A stretch of DNA of 64,000 bases from Epiperipatus broadwayi (taxonomy: Eukaryota > Onychophora > Udeonychophora > Euonychophora > Peripatidae), in NCBI GenBank assembly GCA_028023455.1, contig JAQFVV010012669.1, positions 60,001 through 124,000 on the forward strand, read 5' to 3'. The translations under genes were made by a program, and so were the position numbers. Of the stretch, positions 12,385-25,000 are shown piece after piece; position 1 is the stretch's first letter, and the number at the start of each line of letters is the position of its first letter. The notes below the pieces were generated by a model. That model worked only from the letters and a program-made list of their open reading frames with translations, was not told the DNA's origin and made no database searches.

Positions 12385-13745
12385 GGTTTTCGATCTCTTC
12401 TTGTTACTCCCAATATACATCTCTCCATATTTCTTTGAGTGGTCTGAAGTCTGTATTGTTCTTCTATTAAGTATCCAAGTCTCAGATCCATAAGTAAGAA
12501 CAGGTAAAACACATTTATTAAAAATCTTTCTTTACAAACACATAGGCATATTTCCTTTTAGTATCAAGTTATTTCTACTAAAAGCACTCCAACCAAGTTT
12601 AATTCTATGATTAATTTCATCTGCATTATTAGCAAAAACAACTACATCATCTGAAAAATTTTAATGACTTAAATAATCATTTACTTTCACTCCTTCAGCT
12701 TCCCATTTTAATCCACAAAATACTTCTTGCAGCACTGCTGTAAAACGTTTTGGAGATATGGTGTCACCCTGTTTTACACTCTCCTCAATGTTGACTTTTA
12801 CTGTATCATTATATAATCTAATTGTTGCTGTTCCATTTTTATAAATATTCTTTAAAATATGACAATATACCTTGATGATCCAATGGTTTAATCACTGAAG
12901 AAAAGTTTACATTCAAATGCCTTTTCATAATCTAGAAATCCAAAACATAATGGCAACTGATATTCATTTGTCCTTTCTATAACTTTTCTCAATCCCTGGA
13001 TATGATATCCTGTACTAAAACCACTTTTAAATCCAGTTTGTTCTCTTGGTTGGTGGAAATCCAATGTTCTCTGCAGACGAGTTGTAATTATCTTGGTAAA
13101 AATTTTGTATGTAACTGATAAACGGTTGATAGGTCTGTAATTTCTAATATCTTCTTTATCACCTTTTTTAAATATTAATATTAATACTGCATTTTTCCAA
13201 TCATCTGGCACATCTTTATCATTTAGACATTTGGTATATAACATTGCTAAAAAAAATTATATTTTTTCACCTGTTTCTTTTAATATATCAATTATAATTC
13301 TACCATTACCTGGAGCCTTTTCTTTCTTCATATATTTAATTGTATGTCTCACTTCTTCATTTAAAATTATGGGCAATTCAAAAGATGTAATAGATATAGG
13401 AGGTATTTGTTCTTTATTACTATATAATTCTTGATAAAAGTCTTCTATCCATTTCATGATGTCATCTCTCTTTTTAGTAATAATTCTAGCTTTTTTTCTT
13501 ATTGCAGATATAAATTTCCTACCAATACAAAAATGTTGTTTTACACTCTTGAGACTTTCATTCTCTTCTACTGCTTTCCTTGCTAGTTCACTGTTATACT
13601 TTCTTATATCATTTTCAATTCTTTTCCACATCATTTTACAAAATTCGAGATATTCAATTCTTTTTAACACATCATTTTTGTATATCTTCATATTCATTCT
13701 TTTCTTCAGAAATTCACTAGTCTCAGTAGAAATGTTATTGGTCAA
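12385..13745 (-). pseudogene. LINE B linker and reverse transcriptase
   Basis: The minus-strand frame 13745-13257 is the basic linker (162 codons), ending with APGNGRIIIDILKE. Frame 13244-12888 (118 codons) contains RT motifs: KDVPDDWKNAVLI, YRPINRLSVTYKIFTKI, EQTGFKSGFST and FGFLDYEKAFE. The motif A aspartate is present, but the second acidic position is E. Beyond 12880 the reading shifts repeatedly. The palm box reads FSDD instead of FADD and is preceded by a stop. About 190 bases between the palm and the thumb are deleted near 12620. This copy cannot encode active reverse transcriptase. Confidence 0.8.
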
Positions 13746-13757
13746 GTGCTGCTTTTT

Positions 13758-14690
13758 TCAACCAGCTATTTTTGTTGCAGTGTTTAAAAGTGTATCAGTT
13801 GTTTTCATATTAATTTCATTCAAATGTGAATCATGTTCAAAATCTACTAATTCTTGAAACCTATTTGTAAGTTCTAATTTAAATTCATTAGAATGTTTCT
13901 GAAAATTAGGAATATCAACTGTAAATATTGTTTTTCTTAATAATTTTTGTCTCTCTAGTTTTGCATTAACATGTATTTCACATCTTACTAATCGATGACC
14001 ACTTCCTCTGTTAAATTTATTAAGAGCATTACAATCTTGAAATATGTAATTTCTGTTAGTCAAAATATAATCCAATTCTACTGTACCTTCATTTGGATGC
14101 TTCCATGTCCATTTCCTTTTAACATTTTTCTCAAAATAATAATTCATCATATAAAGTTTTTCTTTTTCAGCAAACTCCACAAGTCTATGTCCTCTCTCAT
14201 TTCTATTACCATAACCAAAATTACCTACAGCACTTTCATCTTTCATTTATTTACCAATTCTAGCATTAAAGTCTTCCATAACAATTTTAAAATGTTGTTT
14301 ACTCTGATCAAAAGCCTTTTATGCATCCATATAAAAATCTTCTACTATTTCATCACTTTGAGAACTTGTTGGGGCATAAATCTGAATTATCTGCATTTGG
14401 TATCTGCTATTAAGTTGTATAACTAATCTTGCCACTCTGTCCAATCCACCATCAATCTCCACAATGTTGTTCTTCCACTTTTTATTTATAATGAATCCCA
14501 CTCCACTTGTATTTCCAATATTTGTACCTTTATAGTAGAGTACATGTTCACTATTTAAAACAATTGTTTCTCCACCTTTTCTTCTAACTTCACAAAATCC
14601 AATAATGTCCCATTTAATATAAGACAGTTTTTCTTCTAACTCTTGCAATCTTCCTTCACTTGAAAGTGATCTGCAGTTGTAAGTAATACC
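13758..14690 (-). pseudogene. LINE B endonuclease (EEP domain)
   Basis: The minus-strand frame 14648-14319 begins inside LQELEEKLSYIKWDIIGFCEVRR, the glutamate-containing N-terminal EEP motif, and includes GVGFIINKKW and QIIQIYAPTSSQSDE. A frame break and stop near 14250-14310 separate it from 14246-13758, which carries GNFGYGNRNERG, KRKWTWKHPNEGTVELDYIL and GSGHRLVR. The last motif should read SDH, so the catalytic aspartate is replaced by glycine. Upstream of the first ATG the frame continues into YNCRSLSSEGR, showing that the true start lies further upstream. The function would be target-site nicking. It is inactive here. Confidence 0.8.
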
Positions 14691-14706
14691 TAAATAAAAA
14701 AATTCA

Positions 14707-16917
14707 TCATCAAATGGCAGCCTGGGTCCACAATCAGGGGATTCTTAGCACCTTCGGCCACCAACTGCTGTCTTGGTTGCTGACTTTACAGTCTCCTGGG
14801 AATAAGGGCCATGATTTATTTTTGTCTGCCATAATTGTATATATATATTGGAAAAATATTTATCAATTTACACATGCATTCATTCTGCCTTATCAGGCAA
14901 CTGAGAAGAAAGTCCACGGTGTTTCTTGATCTTAAACTCAGAGGTAAAAATCCAATAATCTCATCATGAATAATCACATAGTAATAACAGCTGCAATGAC
15001 AAGAACATATGGAGTGGGCATTAAGAATTTGCCCTGCTCAGTTCCTTTAAGGCCTCCAAAAGAAATCAAAGGGTTTCCTTTCAATTAATAACAAACTCCT
15101 TTCTGCAGCCAAAACAAGATAAAAGGAATTATTCTTATACTGCACTTTTAGGACCCAAAGTAAATAATCTATGTATATATAAAAAAATTGTAGAATTTTT
15201 TAGTTGGATAAGTACAAAATACATTAGAACCAAGGAACTATAAAGGTAAATGCTACTTTATAGTTAATACTGATTGATAATTTGGAATTAAGCTAAATGA
15301 CATTTCTATCAGATCTATGAACATTTTTATAAAGTTGAACTGAATCTCAGAAAAGCAAAATTACAGTCTTAAGTTAAGACCAAAAATAGAATGTCATTTT
15401 TATTATATGTCTAGCAAAAAAAAAAGAATTATAAAGGTTTTCAATAATATCTGGACATATTCTATAGGCATAGTGGGTAAATGTACACTAAGTTATTGTA
15501 GATGATTGCAATAAGAATTGAATATTAAATGTGTAATGAAGCCACTGATGGTATGGAAGAAATAGGTTGGATATCTAGCTTCAAGAAAACTTAAGATTTT
15601 TTAAAGAGAATTTTCAAAATTGATTAATAAACAGAAAAAATCTGTAATTCATCATGAATAAGTATATCATATAAACAGTTGTTGCAAGTATGAAAATCTA
15701 CTTAAGTAATTAAGGATCGCAATAAATTTGTAACCTCCTGAGTGTAGAAAATTTCTTGCATTAAATCAAATCCTAATGATTAATCAAAGTAAACTATAGT
15801 TTATTAGTTGATATTGTGAAATTGGTAAATATTTAAGTGTCCCTGTTGGGTGATATATATTAAAATTTGTCTATTTAGAAATTCATTTATAGATTCATTA
15901 AACCACCTAACTACTCTGAAATATTATATTAGAAAATCTGTAGAGATTCTAACCAGTAAATAAATTCAAGTATATTTATTAACTCCTTTAAGTTTGCCAC
16001 TATTTTCTGTTTGAACACAACCCCGTATGTTAATAATTGTTGAAATGCACCGAAAAATGCGATAATACATCATAATGACAATTCTAGAGATATCATTCAG
16101 GTATAATTTTAAGTCATTACGAATCCTTTATGAACCTTTATTTTACTAATGGTTATTAAATTTTGTTATAATCGTAATTAAGATTGATCATATAATATCA
16201 GAGAGAAAAAAAGAATGGACTTTACTTATGTAGACTGCTGCAAGTGATGAAGAGAGAAATAGGCGATCAAGTAATGAGGCTGAGAAATTGTCAACAATAC
16301 AATCAGTAAGAACTGTTTAGTACTGAGAAGTGGAATAAAAATGATAGTTTGCATAAATGTTGCATGGAAAATGCATGTAAACATTTAGAGTTTATTACAT
16401 TGTGAAATTAAAAAATAAATATAATGACATCTTTGGTTTTAATGATGTATTATGAAAATGTCAGGAAAGTAGTATTAATATTTGAATACATGTATAATTA
16501 TAACAAAGCCAATAATTCTTAAAGATAAATCAGATCAGAGACATTTTTCAAATTAAACAAGATAATGATGCCCATTGCTGGTCTGTCATTCATCTATTTT
16601 TTTGAATAAGCCAAAATATGAACATGTTTCAGAATTGTACATTATTGAAAAGCAAATGAATTAAAACAAAAAAAAATTAGTTTGTGAACTTTTAATTGTG
16701 GATTAATATCTTTAATATTCATTATGGTTACCACAAGCAAGGCTGAATTCATAAGTAAAAAGTTAAGATCTAGATTTAATTGTCACAATAGGTTAATTGA
16801 GTAATAAGGTTAGATGATTTAGTGAAGATATAGTGGAGATATCAGAATCATTGTAGAAGTTAGAATTTAGGAAATAATTTTGTCTTTAAGAAGAATGCAG
16901 TCTTGATATTATATGTC
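14707..16917. other. gene-free A+T-rich stretch
   Basis: No gene recognised. A GC-richer patch at 14715-14800 adjoins LINE B and may be its 5' untranslated region. At 14868-14935 (CATTCATTCTGCCTTATCAGGCAACTGAGAAGAAAG and on) lies a copy of the short repeat found again at 17212-17275. Confidence 0.5.
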
Positions 16918-16966
16918 AACCATTTACTTTCACTCCTTTAGCTTCCCATTATAATCCCCAAAATTA
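16918..16966 (-). pseudogene. LINE scrap (about 50 bases)
   Basis: CATTTACTTTCACTCCTT then AGCTTCCCATTATAATCC nearly repeats 12674-12720 of LINE B (and 8332-8365 of LINE A). It is an isolated fragment of the same RT gene, on the minus strand, with no LINE sequence on either side. It suggests rearrangement or a microhomology insertion. Confidence 0.6.
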
Positions 16967-17211
16967 CATATGGCCAATACATACATACACTAAGATATAC
17001 ACACACACAGTTCAACTGTTAAATAAAAATTATATGGAAAACATAATGGACCTATTTGACATTTGAAAAATTATAACATTTACCCCCCACCCCACCCCAC
17101 ACACACAATTTTCAAGCAAGCCATAAGATATGCAATTGTAAAATAACTATTTTAATGAAAATGAAGACAATTTTAATGGAAAAATAACAGATTTATCATT
17201 TCTACATACAT

Positions 17212-17276
17212 TCATTTCTGCCCTATCAGGCAACTGAGAAGAAAGACTGTTGTTTCTTGATCTTAAACTCAGATGT
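17212..17276 (+). repeat. short dispersed repeat, copy 2 (partner at 14868-14935)
   Basis: CATTCATTTCTGCCCTATCAGGCAACTGAGAAGAAAG, TTTCTTGATCTTAAACTCAGA is shared with 14868-14935 on the same strand at about 90% identity. The class is unknown. Both copies lie close to LINE B-derived sequence (14706 and 16966), so they may mark a duplicated flank. Confidence 0.6.
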
Positions 17277-17650
17277 AGATATATGTGATTTATGTAAACC
17301 CATTATGAGGTATTTATCATTAAAATGTGATAACTTATTTTTTTATTACTATATGACAATTTAAATATGTTCGTAAATTATATTGCACATATGTGTGTAT
17401 ATATCATGCGTGTCAGGTAAAATTAATCATTTTTTTCATTATTGTATGACTTCATATATATATAAATTATTATCCTGCACATTAGTGTGAGGTATTTGCT
17501 ATATCAAAATGAGATAGCTCTTTTTTTTTATTATCTTATGACAATTCAAATATATTCCGAAATTATTACACCATATGTCTGTGTGCTGACGTGTATTTTA
17601 AGTAAACTTCTTGGAACATATTTGTATATCAGAATGTGATAAGTTTTTTA
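17277..17650. repeat. degenerate tandem repeat
   Basis: At least three diverged units share TATGACAATT(C/T)AAATAT, AAATTAT, CATATGT, GTGTG, GAGGTATTT and AAAATG(A/T)GATA, in the same order. TATGACA blocks lie near 17353 and 17537, with a weaker one at 17444, giving units of about 90-185 bases. A single unit is present at 7370-7545. It is satellite-like and non-coding. Confidence 0.55.
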
Positions 17651-17839
17651 TTATACATTAATCAAAATCAGAAAGTTTAATTTATAGGTGTATAGCCATA
17701 TTCTTCAGACCTTAATTTCATTTTTTTTATTGATATTAATAAATTGATATTTTATTGTTAAAATTATTCCAGTGATTTAATTTAACCCTCAAACATAAAT
17801 TATTATATGTAATATTATATATCCTTTTTACAATAATAG

Positions 17840-18460
17840 GTATAGAGGTTGTGTTTTCTGAGCTAGATTCATGCATAACTATCTGTTATATAAAAGGGGA
17901 TTACATTAGTGTTCTTGAGCTTGGAATTGATGGTGGTCCTGGATTGATGCAAAGGGGATATCCTTTAAAGTCCATGCACTACATTTTATTTAGTTTAATA
18001 TTCATTTAGAAATTGAAGTTTACCGTTGTCCAGTACATTAATAGTACTAAGTGGCCTGGCATTGATGATGATCAGCAAGTTTTAATATCCTAGCATTATT
18101 ATTTTTATTGTTATATATTCTGATGGATTAGCTCTTAAGTTTGTGCATCCAAATTACTGTTTAAATAATCTACCCTAAACTGGCAAAGCAAATTACTGTT
18201 TAAATAATCTATCCTAAACTGGCAAGGGCTAAATAATTAGCCAAGTCTATGGTAGACTAATTTTTAATCCAGTCACAAGATTGATTGTTCATTTTATTGT
18301 TGATTTATTTTATTGTTGATCATTCGTAATGATCGATGAATATTACTTTTGGTAATGCTGGTGGACTTAATATAGTTAATTGTGATCTGTCTGAGTAATC
18401 TTATGCTCATTACTTTTATATTCATGCTATATTTATTTTTGTATTAAATTTGGTACTGTG
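17840..18460 (+). mobile_element. partial copy of the element that forms the giant inverted repeat
   Basis: About 620 bases align with the outer part of the left arm at 37735-38270 and, inverted, with 43250-43830. Shared landmarks are TTTAAAGTCCATG, ATTAATAGTACTA, GGTGG or AGTGGCC, ATTGATGATGATCA, TTCTGATGGATT, TGCATCCAAATTA and GTAATGCTGGTG. It stops matching near 18460. An internal tandem duplication of 39 bases (CAAATTACTGTTTAAATAAT...) lies at 18148-18225. This third copy shows the arms are built from a dispersed element and not from a unique duplication. Confidence 0.7.
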
Positions 18461-18789
18461 GTATTAGAGCTGCAACGTAGAGCATGTATTAGACCTGCTA
18501 TGCCTGATCACATTCAAATCAATCTGTTGATAACTTTGTAATCTTGTGATCTGACCAAAATAATGTGTACATGGATCTTATACACAACTTTTTTGGGAGA
18601 AAAAAAACGTGTACACGGATCTTGTACATTGTCTTTTGGCAAGATTTACAAAGGCACTAGGAGGCTGATATGAATGTCAACAGGTGCAGTAGGTCATATA
18701 CATGGTCCGTGTTGCAGGACTAAAAATAAATATAAGTAAAAACATAATATATTTATCATTTTCAATAAGAAGTGTATAATTTTAAACAA

Positions 18790-19200
18790 GACATTCAAAT
18801 ATGTGCGACTTGGACACTAACAACTTTTAAGAACATTTGAAATAAAATAAAAAAAGTGATTTGCGATCTTACTGAAGAACGACATTGTAAAGCAAAAAAT
18901 AAAAATGTGATTTAAATGACAGCATTACACACACACACACAAAAAAAAATGTTAGTTTAAATACACACTAAACAAACAGAAAATGATTTTAGTTTTTAAA
19001 TAACATTTATAAAAAGACATTAACTATATGTACAACTTCTACAATAACAATTTTTAAGAACAACATTCCCAATCAAAAAAAAAAAGTGATTTGCGATCTT
19101 AATGAAATGACGCCATTACACAAAAAAATTGTTACTAAACAAACAGTAAATGATTTTGGTTTTTAAATAATATTTATAAAAACACATTAAGTATACTCAT
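18790..19200. repeat. two tandem units of about 230 bases
   Basis: GTGATTTGCGATCTTA occurs at 18856 and 19086 (230 apart). It is followed in each unit by a poly-A or CA tract, GTTA, ACTAAACAAACAG, AAATGATTTT and TTTTTAAATAA(C/T)ATTTATAAAAA. The second unit is slightly diverged. It is non-coding and contains (CA)n at about 18929-18942. Confidence 0.7.
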
Positions 19201-19627
19201 ACAATATTTACTATGTAATATATACCAGGAATTGTCGCCTTGAAACAAAAAAATTTAATATTATTCCAGAAAATGGACATCTATACTAAAAGTTTTCCGT
19301 TCGAAAATGTAAAATGTGATTGCAGAATGTGCTGGGATTTTCAACAGAAATGCTAATAAATGTATTTTTTTATAAACAAATTAAACCAAAAAAAAAAAAA
19401 ACAATAAAAAACACACACAAAAAAAAAACATATTAATTATGAGGCTGAAAATGTCAAAGTATTACGAAAAAAAAATTGCTTTGATAAAAAAAAACACGTT
19501 TTCACGTATAATTGCAGGCATTATTTTCTTTCAATTTGACATCATTGCAACATTACACATTTATGGTTGGTGTGAAAAGGCCTCATATCTCTCCTATGTT
19601 GCAGCTTTAATATCAAAGTACCATAAA

Positions 19628-19925
19628 AATATTGACTTATTTGAAAATAGATATCTTAATTTATGAGGATATTATGATTTTTCTCTTCCTTTGTATATAT
19701 TGTAACGGCACAGAAAATATTAGGAGTGTAACTTGGGGTAATAGCACTTATCATCATCACTTGAGATAATGGCACTCATCATCATCACTGAAGTAAAGAT
19801 GATGAGTGACATTACCCCAAGTTACACTCCTAATATTTTCCGTGCCGTTACAATATATACAAAGGAAGAGAAAAATCATAATATCCTCATAAATTAAGAT
19901 ATATATTTTCAAATAAGTTAATATT
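19628..19925. repeat. long palindrome (foldback element)
   Basis: The left arm at 19628-19760 (AATATTGACTTATTTGAAAATA ... TGTAACGGCACAGAAAATAT ... TTGGGGTAAT) is the near-perfect inverse of 19796-19925. The arms are about 130 bases. The roughly 35-base loop repeats a CATCATCATCACT motif. The arms could form a cruciform or RNA hairpin. Its TATATTGTAACGG segment resembles TATATTGTAATGG in the giant inverted repeat (43172 and, inverted, 38396) and ATTGTAACGG at 61218. It is probably a MITE-type element, and its family is not identified. Confidence 0.8.
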
Positions 19926-21926
19926 CTTATATATTATAGTTTTAATGCATAATACAACTTTTAACGAATAAAAAAATGTGAAAGCCATTTGATGTTTTTT
20001 TTTTAAAATTATATAATAATTTTTAATGAATAATAGTATTGACATGAAAAGCTTTATTCTGAAATACAATCATTGATTTTTTTAATGCAAAATTATCTCA
20101 AAATTCTCAATTTGTTCACTCATTCATATACAAAAAGATATTAACAATGCTTTAATAACTAAATTTTTATTTAAGGTAGAGTTTAGAGATATTTTGTTGT
20201 TTTGATCTTTAATTTTCAGAATTTGATATTTAACTTTCTTAGAATAAAGGTTTTAAGATAAATACTTATCTTTTAAGATATATACTTTATCTAAAGCTAT
20301 GACATTTGCATTCTTATAATCAGATTGATGCTGAAATGTTAATGAGTAAATTATTCTTGACAAATATACAATTGTTTCTTGTTACTATTAAGATTACATA
20401 TAGGATTTTCAAAGTGAATTACCATTAAATAAATAACATTGTTTGAATTGATTAACTTTTTTAATGCACTGAATTTAATAATATTTTTTGCTGATAATGT
20501 TTATCCATATTTTAAATTATAGCTTATTAAATTAGTCTGATATATAAGAACCAGAGGAAAAGAATTACAGTTAATATCTAAACAAATACTATTATGCAGA
20601 TTCTGAAAAGTTGCTAAAGTGATTTTACAATTTATAACTGCAATTTTTTTCCCATTTGTAATTATTTGCAATAAAATTTGCTTTATATATTGTAACCATC
20701 TCTAAATGAATAATAAGAATATGTACATGGAAGATAATGTTAAAATAAAATATTACTTTCTTAAAATCAATCTGGCTAGCATGAAATGGTAAATCTATGG
20801 AAGGTCATAAAGTTTCCATGAAGAGAATAACTTCTAATATCAACATCAGTTAAACTAGCTTTAAAATCTGTAGCAAAATATTATTAGATAAATTTAATAT
20901 TTGTAAACCAATAAATAATTGATAATTGGGTCTATGAGATGAATATGGAATTCGAATTATGAATTAAATGCTAAATAGATGATGGAAATAAATAATAATT
21001 AAATAATGGAAACGAACAAACTTAAGAGAAAGAAATTGTGTTAGGATAATGAATGATTGAGATGATGATAGAATAGGAGCCAATGAAGGATGAATCAATT
21101 ATGATGATGAATTAAGATAAAGTGAAGATGAAGTAGTAAAAGAAAGAAAAATCAAGCTGAAGTATGAGAACAATGTTGATAATGGAGAATGAGATCCTGA
21201 ACTATAAACATATTTATCCATGAAGTTAAAATAAACTATAAGTTTTAAAAATTAGAAAAGAAATTACATTTTAGAGTTATACAAATTCATTTAAACTGTG
21301 AAGATAAACATAACTCATATCAAAGCATAATAAATAACTTTAAACATAAAATTACCATAAATTCAAAATTATACTGTGAATTAGTAATTTACTTTTCTCA
21401 GGGTTCAAATAACTTAAGTATTATGATTTTACAAGATATACTTGGGTCAATGAGAGGGATTTTTCCACTAACCAAATATAACAAACAAAGATAGCTGATA
21501 AAACAAATAGAATTAATAAAGAATATTTAACAATCCCAATACTAATGGTAATAAGAACTTTAAGCTTTATGAAGTAAAAGTAAATTTTTAAGAAACAAAA
21601 TACAATAACTTGCAAACTTTCTTTTATTAAATAACTATGGACAATATGATAAAGATCAGTGAATGATGTATTTTATGTTCAAATAAACAGGTTATTCCAA
21701 AACCAATAGACCATTAAAAATATTATTTAAAATAAGATATGGACTTAAGATCAACAGTGTTCTGATCAATAAGCCATAAATTCTCAAGGTACTTTAAATG
21801 GAAAAGTTTACCAAAATCATTATGATATAGTAATGTGTAATATAATATACTATATTAATTGATGATGACTTTAAGATAATAAAATAATGTGTTGATAGTG
21901 TGCCGGTCAAAATCGTGTATTCATTC
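19926..21926. other. gene-free stretch, part strongly purine-biased
   Basis: No gene recognised. From about 20935 to 21200 the + strand is strikingly rich in A and G (GATGATGGAAAT, GAGATGATGATAGAATAGGAG, AGTGAAGATGAAGTAGTAAAAGAAAG), with many GATGA units. This looks like decayed low-complexity or coiled-coil-coding sequence, but no frame stays open. Confidence 0.45.
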
Positions 21927-22020
21927 AACAAGACCAATAATCCAAGCAAAAGTACCTTGAATCCAACCATACACAAGATACAGATCTCAGGGGAGTGGTG
22001 AATCCTAACCTATTTGCCTG
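21927..22020 (+). repeat. dispersed repeat, copy 2 (partner at 3863-3960)
   Basis: It aligns with 3863-3960 on the same strand (CAACAAGA, AAGCAAAAGTACC, GAATCCAA, CAAGATACA, CCTAACCTATTTGCC). The flanking sequence after 22020 is GC-richer (to about 22120) and may belong to the same element. Its class is unknown. Confidence 0.6.
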
Positions 22021-25000
22021 AACTATTGCCTCTCTGACTAATGGATAACGTTTGTGATGACACTAGCATTGCTTGGTGTCATTCTGTCCCAGCTGGAGGT
22101 CATGGTTCACAAAGAGACTCAAAATAATAAAGGGTTTATAGGAGAAATTAATGATTTAATGAATTCTGATGATTGCAGAACAGTATAGATGTGATTTGAT
22201 ATCAATTACTAATGGTTTGAACCATAATAATTATAATTCTTTCAGGCAACATTATAAAGAAGTGAATTTAAATCAAAGAAATATTATAAATAAATAGAGT
22301 AATTAATATCAGAGATTCGGAGTGATGACAAACTAAGCTAATTTAAAATAATAATATTACAGGAATTTATTAAGAAATTGAGTTACAAAATAAGTTGAGT
22401 TTTGTTTAACTAGGTTATTATACTTCTTAAATTCGTTTTGATGCGGCTAAATGCAAGGCATTTGATAACAAAGTAAAAATTTGTTAATTGGTCTGCCAAG
22501 AAACAATCAGCAATAAAATATCATTAGCCCTCTTTAAGAGATTACAAATAAATCTATTATATATATATATGAAAGGTGTGTATTTAAAACACTTACATTT
22601 AAATCAGTTGTCTATAATGAGTGTGGAAAGCAAAATAGTTCTTAAATAAATAATTGACAATTGTATAGTCAGATTTAACTAATTAATTGGGTTGGTTGGT
22701 GAAGAAGGAGCCATCATGGCAGAGAGCATTTCAGGTTTGTAAATATATATATAATGATAAAGGCAGTATAATATTATAGATTACAACAAAAGAATAAATG
22801 AGGTCTGTTACGAACCTTTAGGTGGCTTTGCTAAGAGAAATCCCTGGTATATACAGGTAGATGATGAGAAATGCTGGCCCTCCAGCCAAAACATGTCTCT
22901 GAATAATAATAAATTTGATGTGCTGGACTTTCCATACACATCTTAATGGCAATGCCCGAAAAAGGATCCTTTGGTAGGAAATATGTCTACCCTAGGGAAA
23001 GTGAATGATTGGACTTTGTCTTATTTAAACTTCCGAAGGTCCTGAGGGGTAAGTAGCAAAGCAATAATAATCATAAACGAATGGTAACTATAAATACATA
23101 ATGCCTTAGACATATATAGATAGATAAGTGTATCACTAACAAAAATAATAACTTAATTCCTGATTAAAATAATCGGCTCCCTGACATAATAGAAAGTCCC
23201 CAGAAACCTTAGGCCGTTAATGAATGGATCATAAAAAGATAGTATGAAAAGGAAGGTAAGCAATAAAACTAAACTTAGAATAAATTGTTTTCCACACTTT
23301 CTAAGTATTTCATGTATTGGTAAGTTATCAAATAATTCATCATGGAAGATTACAAAATAAGTCAGTCTTTTAATTAACATAAACAGACTGGGAATTAAAT
23401 ATCAAACTCACTTCTGGTGAAGTTTGACTATATACAGCATAATAAATTATACATCGCAATTTGTCTTTTACTGACAAATAAAATATGTGTACGAAATCAT
23501 ATACTGATAAAATGCTATGATGAATGTGCTTTCAATGATTTTTTTTAAGACATTTGTCTTACAGAAATCGTGATAGATTTTACTTAACTGATTTAATAAA
23601 ATTCATTATTCTTTCAGAAATAATTACGAGGGCCATTTTAAATTGGAGATAATAACAAGATATCTAACTTTTAAATAATTTCAATTATTTAAAAATAACT
23701 TTATAATATGAGATACAAAACTAAATGAGCTTACTCTATTAATTAATTTAATGGAAATAAGTCTCCTAAAATGATTTTTAACTGGAGAAAATTAGAGAGA
23801 GGGTTTAAAGTTAGTTGCTCATTGAGTTTTATACTTGGCAGTTTCAATAAGTCAATATTATAAATAAACCAACAAAAAAAATTAATTTAAATTTGCCGCA
23901 TCAAAATAATGAGATTTTTATAAGAATTGATATGTTTAAATTTAAGAGGAAAAAATTAAGACGCATTTTAAAATTAAGTTGTGTAAACATTACAGATATA
24001 TATAATATAAATTAATATTGATTTAGAAAACAAAGTAAGCTAGAATCATAGGCTTGCGGCAAATTGGAGGTTACCTCAGAACCAATCTGTAGAAACAGGC
24101 AGTTATAAAATCATCACTTAGCAGGCTTCCTTGACACCATGCCGTCTTGGGCTAGGTGTTAAGAGCACTGGCATAACATTGATGAGCTGGTGGAACAGAG
24201 CTCTGGAAAGCAATAGCCGATCTTTTATCCCGTCCTTCTTTAGGCACGATGTACTGTATATACTAATCAATTCTTTCCAGTGAACTGTTTTTTAATAATC
24301 CTTTATCAATATTTTCTACTATTTATCTGATTTGGTCTTATTTATAGGATTCAATCTACACTGACAACCACCAATTACAATTGCTCTTTGCGGTTCTCTG
24401 AGGTTGGGGTCTGCTTGCGTGGGAAAACTACAATCCTTCTTTCAACATGCCCCAAGGGTTCATTCTGCTAAATAAAAAAAACCAGCAACAAGCCTGATTA
24501 AGGTTATTAGTCATCATATTAACAAAGCCTATTTAATTAAGATTTAGATTTTAAAAAAATGTAAATTTTATTCACAAATTTTTAGGAATTTGGTACATTC
24601 TATAAATAATACGATGACTTTCAAATCTAATATTTGATATAAAACTTAAGTAGAAATTTACAAAATTTCTTACAAATATTAGATTGTTTACATAATTGAT
24701 CCTCTAATGTGCATTTATCAAAAGATAAATATAAAATGTTACCAACTGATTAATTGATAAAAAATGGACTTTTATGAAAGAATTTTAAATATTTGTAACA
24801 TTTTATAGATATCTAGGATTCGATTATTTACTCGATGCCAATTTAATAAAATAAACACAATATACATTTCTACAAATATAAAATAAACTATTATAAAAGG
24901 GTTAATTAGATAAAAGATTATAATATTGATTATAAATATACTACCACCTAGTATGAGATGGGTGTCAGTTAATATACAAGATTGGGTTCAAACCCATACT

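Larger units (their letters stand above)
12385..14706 (-). mobile_element. RTE-like LINE copy B, near full coding span but broken
   Basis: Read on the minus strand this copy runs from a TYNCRS-type endonuclease start (about 14690) through EEP endonuclease, lysine-rich linker and reverse transcriptase, and is similar to LINE A along its length. It ends near 12385 in sequence matching 7837 of copy A, so the C-terminal tail is missing. Relative to copy A it has a deletion of about 190 bases near 12620. It also has several frameshifts, an altered SDH motif and an altered FADD box. It supplies the uninterrupted reference that shows where copy A was split. Confidence 0.8.

Noticed and set aside
19439-19666. 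75-codon open frame
   Set aside because: Composition is typical of random A/T-rich DNA (K, I, Y, F rich), it runs into the palindrome arm, and it has no recognisable domain.
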